Below are positions 40,313-50,756 of a stretch of 64,000 nucleotides of DNA, piece after piece. The position numbers were made by a program, and so were the translations under genes. The notes under the pieces were generated by a model, which worked only from the letters and a program-made list of their open reading frames with translations, was not told the origin of the DNA and made no database searches. Every line of letters begins with the position of its first letter. Position 1 is the stretch's first letter. Origin of the DNA: Myxococcales bacterium (GTDB lineage: Bacteria > Myxococcota_A > Polyangia > Haliangiales > Haliangiaceae); the NCBI GenBank assembly GCA_016707895.1, contig JADJGV010000001.1, positions 124,001 to 188,000 of the forward strand, written 5' to 3'.

Positions 40313-40450
40313 GCGGGCTCTCCTGGATCGAGTCGCGGACGTGGCTACACGCATAGTACGCGATCCCGCCCACCGACCTTCCCTCTCCGCTGGCGATCCC
40401 CGGCAGGACGCGGCCAGCGGTCCGACCGGGCCGCGGCGCCGAGGGCGGCG

Positions 40451-42466
<2,016 letters not shown>

Positions 42467-42549
42467 CTCCGGACCCTATGCAATCGGATCGACTGGGTCA
42501 ATCCAGCGACCGGCCCGCCGCGCAGACCACGGCAGCGAGCCGATCACGT

Positions 42550-42559
42550 CCCACGTGGG
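42550..42559. repeat. Isolated CCCACGTGGG palindrome downstream of the RHH gene
   Basis: A perfect 10-bp palindrome, extending to 12 bp (TCCCACGTGGGA, 42549-42560). It lies between the AAA+ gene and the 3' end of the RHH gene. Its core matches the repeated site in the 43191-43378 array on the other side of the RHH gene. Confidence 0.7.
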
Positions 42560-42584
42560 ACATCCCAGCGCCCTCACCCCGCAA

Positions 42585-42995
42585 TCAGAACGTGAAGATC
42601 TGGTCGGCCTTCGGCATCGACGGCGCCTTGGGCGCCGGCTGCTCAGCCTTCTTGATGATCGGCGGCGGCGGCTCCACGGCGAAGCGCGCCGCGGCGGACG
42701 TCATCGGGGCCGGGCGCGGAGCGGGCGCGGGACGCGCGGGCGCAGCGGCCGGGCGCATCGGGGCCGGCTGTGGCCGAGCCGCCTGGGGCGCCGGGGCCGG
42801 ACGGGCCGGACGCTCGGTCTGCGCGAGACCCGCCGTCGACGCCGAGACCACGCCGCTGTCCTCACCGAGGAAGTCCCCGACGCGAGTCTCGACGAACTGG
42901 CTCATCGAGATCCCGCTGGTCTCGCAGAACGCTTTCAGGCGCTCGTAGGTCGTGCGGCTAACGCTGATGCTGCGCCGGGTCTGCTTCTTCGCCAT
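42585..42995 (-). CDS. Ribbon-helix-helix DNA-binding protein with Pro/Ala-rich tail
   Basis: A 136-residue protein. The N-terminal 45 residues look like a ribbon-helix-helix domain: RRSISVSRTTYERLKAFCE, then TSGISMSQFVETRVGDFL (strand, helix A, turn, helix B). Residues about 60-115 are a long Pro/Ala/Arg tail, and the C-terminus PSMPKADQIFTF is distinct and may bind a partner. AAGGA lies 7 bases before the ATG. It is flanked by CCCACGTGG sites on both sides and has two imperfect copies of a CTAC...TAG..GGTACC motif in its promoter region, so it is probably autoregulated and may organise the array. Confidence 0.8.
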   Translation of the reverse strand: MAKKQTRRSISVSRTTYERLKAFCETSGISMSQFVETRVGDFLGEDSGVVSASTAGLAQTERPARPAPAPQAARPQPAPMRPAAAPARPAPAPRPAPMTSAAARFAVEPPPPIIKKAEQPAPKAPSMPKADQIFTF

Positions 42996-43010
42996 GATTG
43001 ATTCCTTACG

Positions 43011-43056
43011 CTACCAGTAGGGTACCGTCAAGGACGAGCTACTATAGGTAGGTACC
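43011..43056 (-). promoter_or_regulatory. RHH gene promoter region with two imperfect operator repeats
   Basis: Two related blocks, CTACCAGTAGGGTACC (43011-43026) and CTACTATAGGTAGGTACC (43039-43056), 28 bp apart. On the minus strand the second contains TATAGT, a good -10. The stretch is AT-rich relative to the surroundings. Paired sites overlapping a promoter are usual for RHH autoregulation. Confidence 0.5.
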
Positions 43057-43142
43057 CGCCCTGAAACGAGGTTTACCGCATCGGTCTGACATCGAAGCGA
43101 TCAATCCGATCACACCGGGACGGCCGGAGTGGCACGGAGACT

Positions 43143-43392
43143 CCCATGTGGGCCAGGGCCGGCCAGGGCCGGGATCTCCCACGGGCCGCTCCCACGTGGA
43201 ACCTGGGCGGCCGCTCCCACGTGGAACCTGGGCGGCTCCTGGGCGGTTACTCCCACGTGGGCGGCCGCTCCCACGTGGAACCTGGGCGCCTTCTCCCGCG
43301 TGGAACCTGGGCGCCTCTCCCACGTGGAACCTGGGCCCCTTACTCCCACGTGGAACCTGGGCGGCCGCTCCCACGTGCAACCTGGGACCTGA
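43143..43392. repeat. Array of CCCACGTGG repeats (about 25-bp period)
   Basis: Eight copies of CCCACGTGG (or one-base variants) start at 43191, 43216, 43252, 43270, 43295, 43319, 43345 and 43370. Seven continue into the 17-base unit CCCACGTGGAACCTGGG or a close variant. A diverged copy is at 43143. The spacing is 24-26 bp except for one 36+18 pair. The core CCACGTGG is a perfect palindrome. The array is intergenic, between the RHH and DUF3829 genes, and shows no coding or CRISPR character (no unique spacers). Confidence 0.88.
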
Positions 43393-43427
43393 CCGCTGGC
43401 GCGCCCTCGCCCCCTCGTCCGCGGTCG

Positions 43428-44381
43428 CTACTTGATCGACGGGGTCAGGCGGATCGCGTTGGCGGCGTCGATCATCGAGTTGTAGGCCTTCACCGCCTCG
43501 TCGTGGTCGTGGCCGACGTCGGCGGGCTTGGCCTTGGGGTCGGCGATGGTCTTGCCCAGCTCGGTGACGGCGTCCTTGAACCAGCCGGCGCGGGTCACGA
43601 ACTGGGTGTAGCCGCCCTGGTACAGCACGTCGTAGACCTTGGCGTTGCCGCGGTTGGCCTCGGCGAGCTGGTTGGTCGCGTCGACGATCGCCGCGAAGGC
43701 GTCGAGCTTGGCGGTGATCGCCGCGGCGTCGATCGGCGTGGCCGCCAGCGCCGCGTCGAGCGTGCGCACCAGCTGCTTGCCGTCGATCAGCACCTGCTCG
43801 TAGTGGTAGCGCAGCTTCTTGCCGTACTTCTTGCCGGTCGCCGTGTGCTGCGCGAGCTCGCGATCATCGTTGTACTGCACGACGAACGCGCGCACCTGCT
43901 GCTCGGCGGCGACGTACTGCCCCCACAGCTCGACCAGCTGCGCGTGCAGCGCCTGGCCGCGCTTGCAGTCGTCGTCCTTCCACTGCCGCTTGTAGTAGTA
44001 CTCGCTCGCGTCGAAGCTCGGCTGCCACAGCGCCTGCAGCGTGGTCACCATCGTCACCGCCGCGGCGTCGACCGCCAGCTTGGGCCCCTTCTTGAGCGCC
44101 TTCAGGTAGCCGGGGAACGTCGTCGACTTCGCGGTGTCGCCGATCGCGCTCGGGCCGCGGGCCTTGGTCGACTTGCAGTCGGGGCCCTTGGTCAGGTCGA
44201 CCCAGCCGGCGTAGTCGTCGCGCTGCTTGTACACGTACGACGACCACTGGTTGAGGATGTCGACGTAGACGTTGATCTTGGCCTGCTTGGCGTCGGGCTT
44301 GGCCTGCGCCGGGGCGGCGGCACCGAGCACCAGCGCGACGGCCGCGACGACGGCGAGGGCGAGACGAGCCGGATGGTTCAT
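43428..44381 (-). CDS. DUF3829-family exported protein
   Basis: A 317-residue periplasmic protein. The signal peptide is MNHPARLALAVVAAVALVLG with AQA cleavage; an in-frame ATG four codons upstream (44393) is an alternative. The mature part is alpha-helical with DUF3829-like features: KINVYVDILNQWSSYVYKQ near the start, paired cysteines (GPDCKSTK, DDCKRGQ), FVVQYNDDRELAQ and the closing HDEAVKAYNSMIDAANAI. Function in this family (YiiG-like) is unknown. Its 3' end faces the repeat array. Confidence 0.78.
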   Translation of the reverse strand: MNHPARLALAVVAAVALVLGAAAPAQAKPDAKQAKINVYVDILNQWSSYVYKQRDDYAGWVDLTKGPDCKSTKARGPSAIGDTAKSTTFPGYLKALKKGPKLAVDAAAVTMVTTLQALWQPSFDASEYYYKRQWKDDDCKRGQALHAQLVELWGQYVAAEQQVRAFVVQYNDDRELAQHTATGKKYGKKLRYHYEQVLIDGKQLVRTLDAALAATPIDAAAITAKLDAFAAIVDATNQLAEANRGNAKVYDVLYQGGYTQFVTRAGWFKDAVTELGKTIADPKAKPADVGHDHDEAVKAYNSMIDAANAIRLTPSIK

Positions 44382-44476
44382 GGCGCGGATCATCGGCGCG
44401 CGCGCGCTGGCGGCCCAGCGCGGCGGTCGGCAAACTTCGGCCCCGCGACACGCGATCGCGCCCCCGAAACTCGTGC

Positions 44477-44505
44477 TGGCCAATCCGCTCGGCATGCCCT
44501 AGGAT
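44477..44505 (+). promoter_or_regulatory. Promoter candidate of the ncRNA
   Basis: TGGCCA (44477-44482), 17-bp spacer and TAGGAT (44500-44505). Predicted transcription start is near 44512. No start codon follows at the 6-8 base distance typical of this window's genes. Confidence 0.45.
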
Positions 44506-44511
44506 CTTCCT

Positions 44512-44815
44512 TGCGACCATGTCGCCGAGAACACCGGGCATCGCCAGACGGCGACTGCGCTGGGTGGGCTTCGAAACGGGCCGTAGCGCCCATCACGAAG
44601 GCCCGGCCAACGGGAGCCGCTTGCCTGCGGGCCGTCCGCCGGGCTCTGGCCTATGCCAGGGGAGGAACGCGAGACATGCCGAGTACCAAACGTCGCTCTG
44701 AGGAGGGCCGGCCGTAGCGGGCCGATCCCTTCGTATGCAAGAGCAAGCGGGTCCGCTGCCGGATCCGTGAGGCACTAGCTACACGGGCTCGCTTCGGCGG
44801 GCCCGTGGTCTTTTT
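44512..44815 (+). ncRNA. Probable structured non-coding RNA, about 300 nt
   Basis: A gene-free stretch bounded by a promoter-like sequence and a strong intrinsic terminator. Several local helices can be drawn: CGAC-GTCG near the start, TCGCC-GGCGA, a long arm GGGCTTCG with CGAAGGCCC (one bulge), CTGGC-GCCAG around a 4-base loop and CGGGTCC-GGATCCG just before the terminator. Open frames inside (for example from 44519) are short, Arg-rich and lack support. I tested by eye for tmRNA, RNase P, SRP and 6S signatures and found none that convinces, so the class is unknown. Confidence 0.5.
44782..44815 (+). terminator. Strong intrinsic terminator
   Basis: An 11-bp stem (CACGGGCTCGC pairing with GCGGGCCCGTG, one G-U pair), a TTCG tetraloop and a run of five T at 44811-44815. 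Confidence 0.85.
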
Positions 44816-44840
44816 CCAGGGGGCTCGTCGCCGAGCCCCC

Positions 44841-44866
44841 CTCGGCGGGGCCAGGTCCCCGCCGAG
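44841..44866. other. Perfect 10-bp hairpin upstream of queF
   Basis: CTCGGCGGGG and CCCCGCCGAG around a 6-base loop, without a T-run. It lies between the terminator and queF. It may be a second stem of the terminator region or a leader structure; no preQ1 riboswitch signature was recognised. Confidence 0.5.
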
Positions 44867-44958
44867 CCTCCCCCCGCGACGCGAGACAGTGGCGCCCCTC
44901 CCCGGGGCGTCGCCGCGCCGCTCGACAGCGCCGCCCGGCAAGGTTAGACACCCGGGCC

Positions 44959-45309
44959 ATGACCACGCAGCCGACCACCGCGCTCGACACCTTCCCCAAC
45001 CCGCGGCCGGGTCGCGACTACCTGATCCACTTCGAGTGCCCCGAGTTCACCTGCCTGTGCCCGATCACCGGCCAGCCCGACTTCGCGACGGTCACGATCG
45101 CGTACACGCCGGCCGAGCTGTGCGTCGAGCTCAAGTCGCTCAAGCTGTACCTGTGGAGCTTCCGCGACCAGGGCGCGTTCCACGAGGCGGTCACCAACCA
45201 GATCTGCGATCACCTGGTGGCGACGATCGCGCCGCGCGCGATCACCGTGACCGCGAAGTTCTGGGTCCGCGGCGGCATCACGACGACGGTGACCGTCACC
45301 GCGCCGTGA
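44959..45309 (+). CDS. queF: NADPH-dependent preQ0 reductase QueF
   Basis: A 116-residue unimodular QueF that reduces 7-cyano-7-deazaguanine (preQ0) to preQ1 in queuosine synthesis. The signature TCLCPITGQPDFATV contains the thioimide-forming Cys (C34) and catalytic Asp (D41). The NADPH motif ELKSLKLYLWSFRDQGAFHE is complete. The length is slightly short for the family (about 120-165), as in other compact forms. The start codon is 8 bases after a TAGACA hexamer. Other queuosine genes are not in the window. Confidence 0.95.
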   Translation: MTTQPTTALDTFPNPRPGRDYLIHFECPEFTCLCPITGQPDFATVTIAYTPAELCVELKSLKLYLWSFRDQGAFHEAVTNQICDHLVATIAPRAITVTAKFWVRGGITTTVTVTAP

Positions 45310-48300
45310 TCACGGCACGAGCTGCGTGAAGAACGCGATGCCGTCGGCGTTGGCCTTGATCAGACCGAGCGACAGCTTCGCGGTCCGCCGCGCCATCACC
45401 GGCCCGCGCTCGGCGACCTTGCCCAGCGCCACCGTCGCCGCGGCCCGGCCGGCCTCGGTGCGGGCCAGCATCACGAACGCGGCCGCCGCCGCCAGCCGCC
45501 GCATCGCGTGGCCCTCGGCGCGGATCAGCAGGTTGGCCAGCTGCTCGGGCGAGTTGACCGCGGCGTAGGCCGCCCCCAGCGACGCCACCAGCGCCACCCG
45601 CACGTCGTGGGAGGGATCGTCGAGCAGCGGGGTCAAGAGCTTCACCGCCAGCGGCGCGTCGCGCTCGACCAGGCCGATCGCCGCCGCCGCCGCCTGCGCC
45701 CGCTCGCGCTCGGCGCGGGCGACCAGCGCCCGGCCCAGCCGCGCGGCCACCGCGTCCTTGGGCGCCACCCGCGCCAGCGTCGTCAGGGCCAGCTGGCGCA
45801 GCTCGGGGTCGGGATCGCGTACCGCCAGCGCCAGCGCGCGATCGAGATCGGCGGCCTCGAGCTTGTCCTGGCCGCCGCCCAGGCGATCGAGCACCGCGCG
45901 GCGCACCTGCGGGTCGGCGTCGGCCAGCGCCGACGCCACCGTCGCCGCGGCCCGGGTGCCGGTGGCCAGCGCGGTGTCGACCGCCTCGACCCGCACCAGC
46001 GGCGAGGCGTCGGCGATCGCGTGCTCGACCAGGTCGGTCACGCCGATCGCGCGGCCGGTGCGCAGCAGCAGCAGCTTCTCGGACTCGTCGGCGGTGGCGA
46101 AGGCCTTGGTCAGCGCGGCGCCGGCGGCCTTGGGGGCGTCGGGGGCCATCGCGGCGATCGCGCGGATGGCCACGGCCCGCACGTCGCGATCGCCGTCGGC
46201 CACCAGCGTCACCAGGCCGTCGCCGACGCCGGCGGAGATCTTGCCGCCGCGCGCCACCGCCTGAGCCAGCACCCGCGCGGCCTCGACGCGGATCGCCGCG
46301 TCGGGATCGCGCAGGAGCCGGGTCGCCGCGGCGACGCCGCTGGTGCCGGCCTGGGGGCCGTCGGCGGCGCAGGCGATCACCATGCGCCGGACCTCGGCCG
46401 ACGGATCGTCGGCGACCTTGAGCAGCTGGCGCCGCGCCTCGGCGTTGCCGTTGGCCGCCGCCGCGCACAGCCCGGCGGTGCCGATCGGGTGCAGCACCGC
46501 GTCCTCGGGCGTGCGCGCCGACGCCACCAGGTAGTTCATCACCGGGCCGGGCTGGCGCCGCGCCATCTCGGCGAACACCGTCGCGGCCTCGCGCCGGGCC
46601 CTGCCCTTGCGCTTCCACAGCTGCGCGATGCCGTCGACCGCGACGTTGACCGACGCGCCGACCGCGGCGCTGTTGGCCAGCCCGCGGCACGCGCCGACCG
46701 CGACCTCGATGCGGTCCATCTTGACCAGCTTGATCAGCGCCTCCTGGGCCGGCCGCCCGAGGAAGCCCGAGGCCTCGGCCGCCGCGGCGCGCACCTCGAA
46801 CGCCTCGTCCTTGAGCAGGCGATCGAGCGCCGGCGCCGCCGCCGCGACGTGGGCCCGGGCCAGCTCGCCCCACGCCAGCGTCACCGCGACCCGCATCGTC
46901 CGGCTCAGCCGCTCGCCGGCCAGACGCTGGATCTCGGGCGCGGCCTCGGCCGGCGCCGCCCGCGCGTACAGCGGCAGCACGGCGGCGCGCACCACCTCGG
47001 CCCGCGCCGACAACGCGGCCTGGGCCGCCGGCGCCAGCGTCGGCGCGCCGCCGGTGCCGATGTCGAACTCGTCGGACACCAGCTTGATCGCGAACACCCG
47101 CGCGTCGGTCGGCGCGCGCTCGTCGCTCCACACCTTGGACACCGCCAGCGCCGCCGCCGCCGCCGCCGCCCGCTCGCCGCGGATGGCCCGGCGCAGCTCG
47201 ACCTTCGCGCGTTCGCGCAGCCCGGCGCTGGCGTCGGGATCGGCCAGGATCGCCGCGGCGTCGTCGACGGCGGGCGCGACGTCGTCGGCCACCGCGCCGG
47301 CGACCTCGACCAGGAGCTCGCGGCGCGCGGCCGGCTCGGGATCCTTGGCCAGCGCGGCGTCGATCAGGCCGCGCGCGGTGGCCGGCGCCAGCCGCCGCAC
47401 CGCGGTGATCGCGATCCGCCGCTGCTCGGGATCGGTCGACGACAGCGCGCGCACCAGCGTGTCGCGGTACGCGCCGTCCTGGCGCCCGGCCGCCGCGCCG
47501 GCGACGGTGATCGCCGCCTGGCGCAGCGCGGGCGACGGCTTGGCCAGCGCGGCCTCGACGACGCGGACCTCGCCGTCGGCGCCGCGGGCGATCGGCGCGA
47601 CCATCGCCAGCAGCTCGGCCAGCTCGTCGTCGCTGGCGGCGGTGGCGGCCACCGCCTCGAGCTTGGCGGCGTCGCCGGTCTGCGCGTAGGCCACCAGCGC
47701 GCCCAGCCGCGGCTCGAGCACCGCGTCGATCGCCGCGCCCCAGCCGCCGAGGCTGGTGACCACGTCGCGATCGCGCAGCCGGCCCCACGCCTTGGGCGCG
47801 ACCATCGCCCGCGACAGCCCGGGGTCGGCCACCACGTCGCCGAAGCCCGGCGAGCTGGGCAGCCAGTCGAACGCGGCCAGCCCCGGCCGGCCGGCGCGGA
47901 CCACGACGCGATCGCCGCCGGCGCGCCGCTCGACGTCGAGGTAGGCGTGGCCGCGCTGCGCCGACCACAGGGCGATCAGCAGCACCACCGGCGCCGCCGC
48001 CGCGGCGATGCCGACGTTGCGGACGAAGCGCTTCGAGCGCGCGACCACCGCGCGCTCGCCGGCGGTGGTCGCGACGATGCCCTCGCGCTGCACCGCCCAC
48101 AGCTCGGCCAGCCGCAGCCGCCCGCCCAGCTCGGCGCGCCGCCCGAGCAGCTCCTGGCCGCGCCGCGCGCGGGCGCGCTCGATCGCGGTGACCTCGCGCG
48201 CCGGCGCCACAAGCACCTCGTGGGCCAGCCGCCAGGCGTCGCCCTCGCCGTCGCGCACCGCCGCGCCGTGCTCGGCCAGCGTCGCCAGCACCGGCTCGAC

Positions 48301-49227
48301 CGCGGCGACCGCGACCGCCAGCCGCTCGGCGATCGCCGCCGCCGTGACCGCGGCGTCGGCCAGCTCGCCCAGCGTGCGCAGCCCGACGCGCTCGTCGCCC
48401 CGGGCCCGGGCCAGCTGCGCCAGCCACGCCCGCCACAGCTCGTCGACGCCGCCCAGCTTGCGCAGCGCCACCGGCGAGCTCACGCGCTGATCGCGCAGCG
48501 CGCACGCCACCAGCTGCAGCGCCGCCGGCAGCACGCCGGCCTCGCCGTGGAGCGCGGCGGCGACCGCCTCGGCCAGCCCCGGCTCGCACGCCACGCCGGC
48601 CTCGGCCAGCACCCGGCCCAGCACGTCGGCGGCTTGCGGCGCCGACCACCGGCCCAGCTCGAACCGCGCGGTCGGCGGGAACAGCGAGCCGGTGCGGCGC
48701 TCGAGCGCGCCCAGCCGGTGCACCCGCTCGCTGGCGCACGCGAACACGAAGCGGGCCCGCCCGCCCGAGCGACCGACCACGCGCGCGTAGACCTCGTTGA
48801 GCTCGCCGACCACCGCGTCGCCGCCGGCGCCGATCATCAGGTCGGCGTCGTCGAGCACGAACACCGCCAGCTGGCCCGGCGCCAGGTTGGACACCACCCG
48901 GGCCAGGAACGCCGACGCCGCCTCGCCCGGCGTGGCCCGGGCGCCGCCGGCCGCCATGCCGCGGGCCAGCGCCTCGGCCGGGGCCGCCAGATCGTCGGCC
49001 ACCACCACCGTCACGCCCTGGTCGCGCAGCTCGGGGATCACGCCGGCGCGGAGCAGCGACGTCTTGCCCGCGCCGCGCTCTCCGTACAGCAGCCCGGCGC
49101 GGAAGCTGTCTTGCATGATCGCCCGCACCAGCTCGTCGCGCTCGTTGTCGCGCCCGGTCAGCGCGCCGCGATCCCCCTCGTCGTAGGGGGCGATGCCACG
49201 CAGGGGAGCCGCAGACGCCGGGGCCAC
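45310..49227 (-). CDS. Membrane-anchored P-loop NTPase with large HEAT-repeat domain
   Basis: A protein of about 1305 residues. The N-terminal STAND/AAA-like NTPase has YDEGDRGALTGRDNERDELV, Walker A GERGAGKTSLLR (49-60) and Walker B AVFVLDDADLMI; a winged-helix-like region lies near 280-345. One membrane helix (about 403-423, VGIAAAAAPVVLLIALWSA) separates it from roughly 850 residues of HEAT repeats (PALRQAAITVAGAAAGRQD, DPSAEVRRMVIACAADGP, AIRVEAARVLAQAVARGG, DPELRQLALTTLARVAP). I chose GTG 49227 because TATAGT ends 7 bases before it; ATG at 49260 is an alternative. Divergent from the DUF4139 operon and convergent with queF. Function unknown. Confidence 0.75.
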   Translation of the reverse strand: MAPASAAPLRGIAPYDEGDRGALTGRDNERDELVRAIMQDSFRAGLLYGERGAGKTSLLRAGVIPELRDQGVTVVVADDLAAPAEALARGMAAGGARATPGEAASAFLARVVSNLAPGQLAVFVLDDADLMIGAGGDAVVGELNEVYARVVGRSGGRARFVFACASERVHRLGALERRTGSLFPPTARFELGRWSAPQAADVLGRVLAEAGVACEPGLAEAVAAALHGEAGVLPAALQLVACALRDQRVSSPVALRKLGGVDELWRAWLAQLARARGDERVGLRTLGELADAAVTAAAIAERLAVAVAAVEPVLATLAEHGAAVRDGEGDAWRLAHEVLVAPAREVTAIERARARRGQELLGRRAELGGRLRLAELWAVQREGIVATTAGERAVVARSKRFVRNVGIAAAAAPVVLLIALWSAQRGHAYLDVERRAGGDRVVVRAGRPGLAAFDWLPSSPGFGDVVADPGLSRAMVAPKAWGRLRDRDVVTSLGGWGAAIDAVLEPRLGALVAYAQTGDAAKLEAVAATAASDDELAELLAMVAPIARGADGEVRVVEAALAKPSPALRQAAITVAGAAAGRQDGAYRDTLVRALSSTDPEQRRIAITAVRRLAPATARGLIDAALAKDPEPAARRELLVEVAGAVADDVAPAVDDAAAILADPDASAGLRERAKVELRRAIRGERAAAAAAALAVSKVWSDERAPTDARVFAIKLVSDEFDIGTGGAPTLAPAAQAALSARAEVVRAAVLPLYARAAPAEAAPEIQRLAGERLSRTMRVAVTLAWGELARAHVAAAAPALDRLLKDEAFEVRAAAAEASGFLGRPAQEALIKLVKMDRIEVAVGACRGLANSAAVGASVNVAVDGIAQLWKRKGRARREAATVFAEMARRQPGPVMNYLVASARTPEDAVLHPIGTAGLCAAAANGNAEARRQLLKVADDPSAEVRRMVIACAADGPQAGTSGVAAATRLLRDPDAAIRVEAARVLAQAVARGGKISAGVGDGLVTLVADGDRDVRAVAIRAIAAMAPDAPKAAGAALTKAFATADESEKLLLLRTGRAIGVTDLVEHAIADASPLVRVEAVDTALATGTRAAATVASALADADPQVRRAVLDRLGGGQDKLEAADLDRALALAVRDPDPELRQLALTTLARVAPKDAVAARLGRALVARAERERAQAAAAAIGLVERDAPLAVKLLTPLLDDPSHDVRVALVASLGAAYAAVNSPEQLANLLIRAEGHAMRRLAAAAAFVMLARTEAGRAAATVALGKVAERGPVMARRTAKLSLGLIKANADGIAFFTQLVP

Positions 49228-49316
49228 GGGCGGCACTATATACCGGTCGCGGTCGCGCATCGCCCGCGCGGCCCCGCGAAGGCACCAGCGCGGTCGGGCT
49301 GGTACACTGCGCGGCG

Positions 49317-50756
49317 ATGAGCTCATCGCCCGGCCAGCGCGCCCTGGTCTTCGTCGGCGTCGGCGCCGCGCTCGCGGCGGCGGTCGCCGGTCACGCCGCG
49401 GCCGGCGGGCGCGATCGCGCCACCATGATCAGCATCAAGCGGCCGTCCGCGGTCGATCCCGCCTACGGCGGCGAGGGCTACGGCGCGGTGGCGCCGCCCA
49501 GCACCAGCGCCTACGTCACCCACGAGCGCGCGATCGACGTCGGCGCCGACGGCGTCGTCAAGTTCCCCGGCGTCGCGGCGCTGCTCGACGCCGCCACCGT
49601 CGAGTTCCGCAGCGCCACCGATCCCGCCGGCACCCGCGTGGTCGAGCAGCGCCTGGTCAACGACGTCATCAACCCCGAGGCGCTGCTGTTCCGCCAGCTC
49701 GGCAAGCCGGTGGTGCTCACGCTGGCCAGCGGCGAGCTGGCCGGCACGCTGCGCGCGCTGTCGGCCGACGCGCTGGTGATCGACAGCGACGACCACGCCG
49801 CCCACATCGTGCCGCGCGGGCCGCAGCTGCTGGGCATCAAGCTGCCGACGGCGTCGGTCGATCAGGAGCCGACGCTCGAGTGGCGCATCACCACCGCCAA
49901 GCCCGGCCGCCACGACGTCGTCGTCAGCTACCGCACCGACGGGCTGGCCTGGCAGCCCGACTACTCGGCGGTGCTGGGCGAGGACGGCGCCGTCGACCTG
50001 TCGGCCTGGGCCACGATCAGCAACGACACCGGCTCGGACTTCACCGACGTCGACCTCACGCTCACCGCCGGCGGCGGCGACGGCGTGTTCGCGACGCTGG
50101 GGCTGGCGCCCGGCCGCCCCAGCCGCACCAAGCCGCAGGATTGGAAGATCGCCGGCAAGATCGGGCTGCGCGCCGGTCAGACCGTGCAGGTCGAGCTGGC
50201 CCCCAAGAAGGTCGGCGCCAAGGCCAAGCAGACCCAGGTGTTCGAGGCGCTGGCCGAGGGCGCCGGCGCCGACAACGCCCAGGCCACCTCCGACTGCGAC
50301 GCCTACGAACCGCTCAACCCGCGCACCGGCCAGTACCTCGAGATCGAGGCCGGCGCGCCGCTGCCGAGCGGCCGCGTGCGCCTGCTGCGCCGGGTCGGCA
50401 AGGAGCTGACGGTGGTCGGCACCGACGAGCTGCGCGCCAACGCCTCGACCGGCGTGGTGCGCATCGCGCTGTCGGGCGCCGACGTCACGGTGTCGGGCGA
50501 GCGCAACCGCGCCCAGTGCCAGCTCGAGCCGTCGGGCCGCGCGCTGCGCGAGGACGTCGAGCTGACCGTGACCAACGACGGCGCCGCGGCCGCGGACGTC
50601 GTGGTGCGCGAGGCGATGTACCGCTGGCACACCTGGAAGCTGACCCGCGAGAGCGTCAAGGGCACCCGCGCCGACGAGCGCGTCCAGGAGTGGCGGGTGC
50701 GGCTGGGCAAGGGCGAGTCCAAGACCATCTCCTACACCGTGCAATACAGCTGGTGA
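49317..50756 (+). CDS. DUF4139-like secreted protein (first of a pair)
   Basis: A 479-residue exported protein. The signal-like N-terminus is ALVFVGVGAALAAAVAGHAAA. The mature protein resembles DUF4139/DUF4140 mucoidy-inhibitor-like proteins: STSAYVTHERAIDVGADGVV, DVVVSYRTDGLAWQPDYSAV, ISNDTGSDFTDVDLTLTAGG, then a C-terminal VELTVTNDGAAAADVVVREA and GESKTISYTVQYSW. TACACT ends 8 bases before the ATG. It heads an operon with a paralogous lipoprotein (GTGA overlap), an ABC ATPase and a permease. Confidence 0.78.
   Translation: MSSSPGQRALVFVGVGAALAAAVAGHAAAGGRDRATMISIKRPSAVDPAYGGEGYGAVAPPSTSAYVTHERAIDVGADGVVKFPGVAALLDAATVEFRSATDPAGTRVVEQRLVNDVINPEALLFRQLGKPVVLTLASGELAGTLRALSADALVIDSDDHAAHIVPRGPQLLGIKLPTASVDQEPTLEWRITTAKPGRHDVVVSYRTDGLAWQPDYSAVLGEDGAVDLSAWATISNDTGSDFTDVDLTLTAGGGDGVFATLGLAPGRPSRTKPQDWKIAGKIGLRAGQTVQVELAPKKVGAKAKQTQVFEALAEGAGADNAQATSDCDAYEPLNPRTGQYLEIEAGAPLPSGRVRLLRRVGKELTVVGTDELRANASTGVVRIALSGADVTVSGERNRAQCQLEPSGRALREDVELTVTNDGAAAADVVVREAMYRWHTWKLTRESVKGTRADERVQEWRVRLGKGESKTISYTVQYSW

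Noticed and set aside
43143..43392. Possible CRISPR array
   Set aside because: Repeat units follow each other almost directly and the intervening bases are themselves repeated; there are no unique spacers and no cas genes.
43129..43435. Proteins encoded by the CCCACGTGG array (SHVEPG or PRGTWA repeats)
   Set aside because: Open frames in several registers arise from the repeat itself; no ribosome-binding or -10 context, and none matches a known repeat protein.
44519..44701. Short ORF inside the putative ncRNA
   Set aside because: 60 codons of Arg/Gly-rich sequence overlapping predicted helices, without SD or leaderless spacing.
44818..44958. preQ1 riboswitch before queF
   Set aside because: No preQ1-I or -II signature seen; the only clear structure is a 10-bp GC hairpin and queF appears to start next to its own promoter.
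45508..49320. Very long plus-strand open frame opposite the HEAT protein
   Set aside because: No domain, composition dominated by Arg/Gln/His/Ala, and the minus strand has clear motifs.
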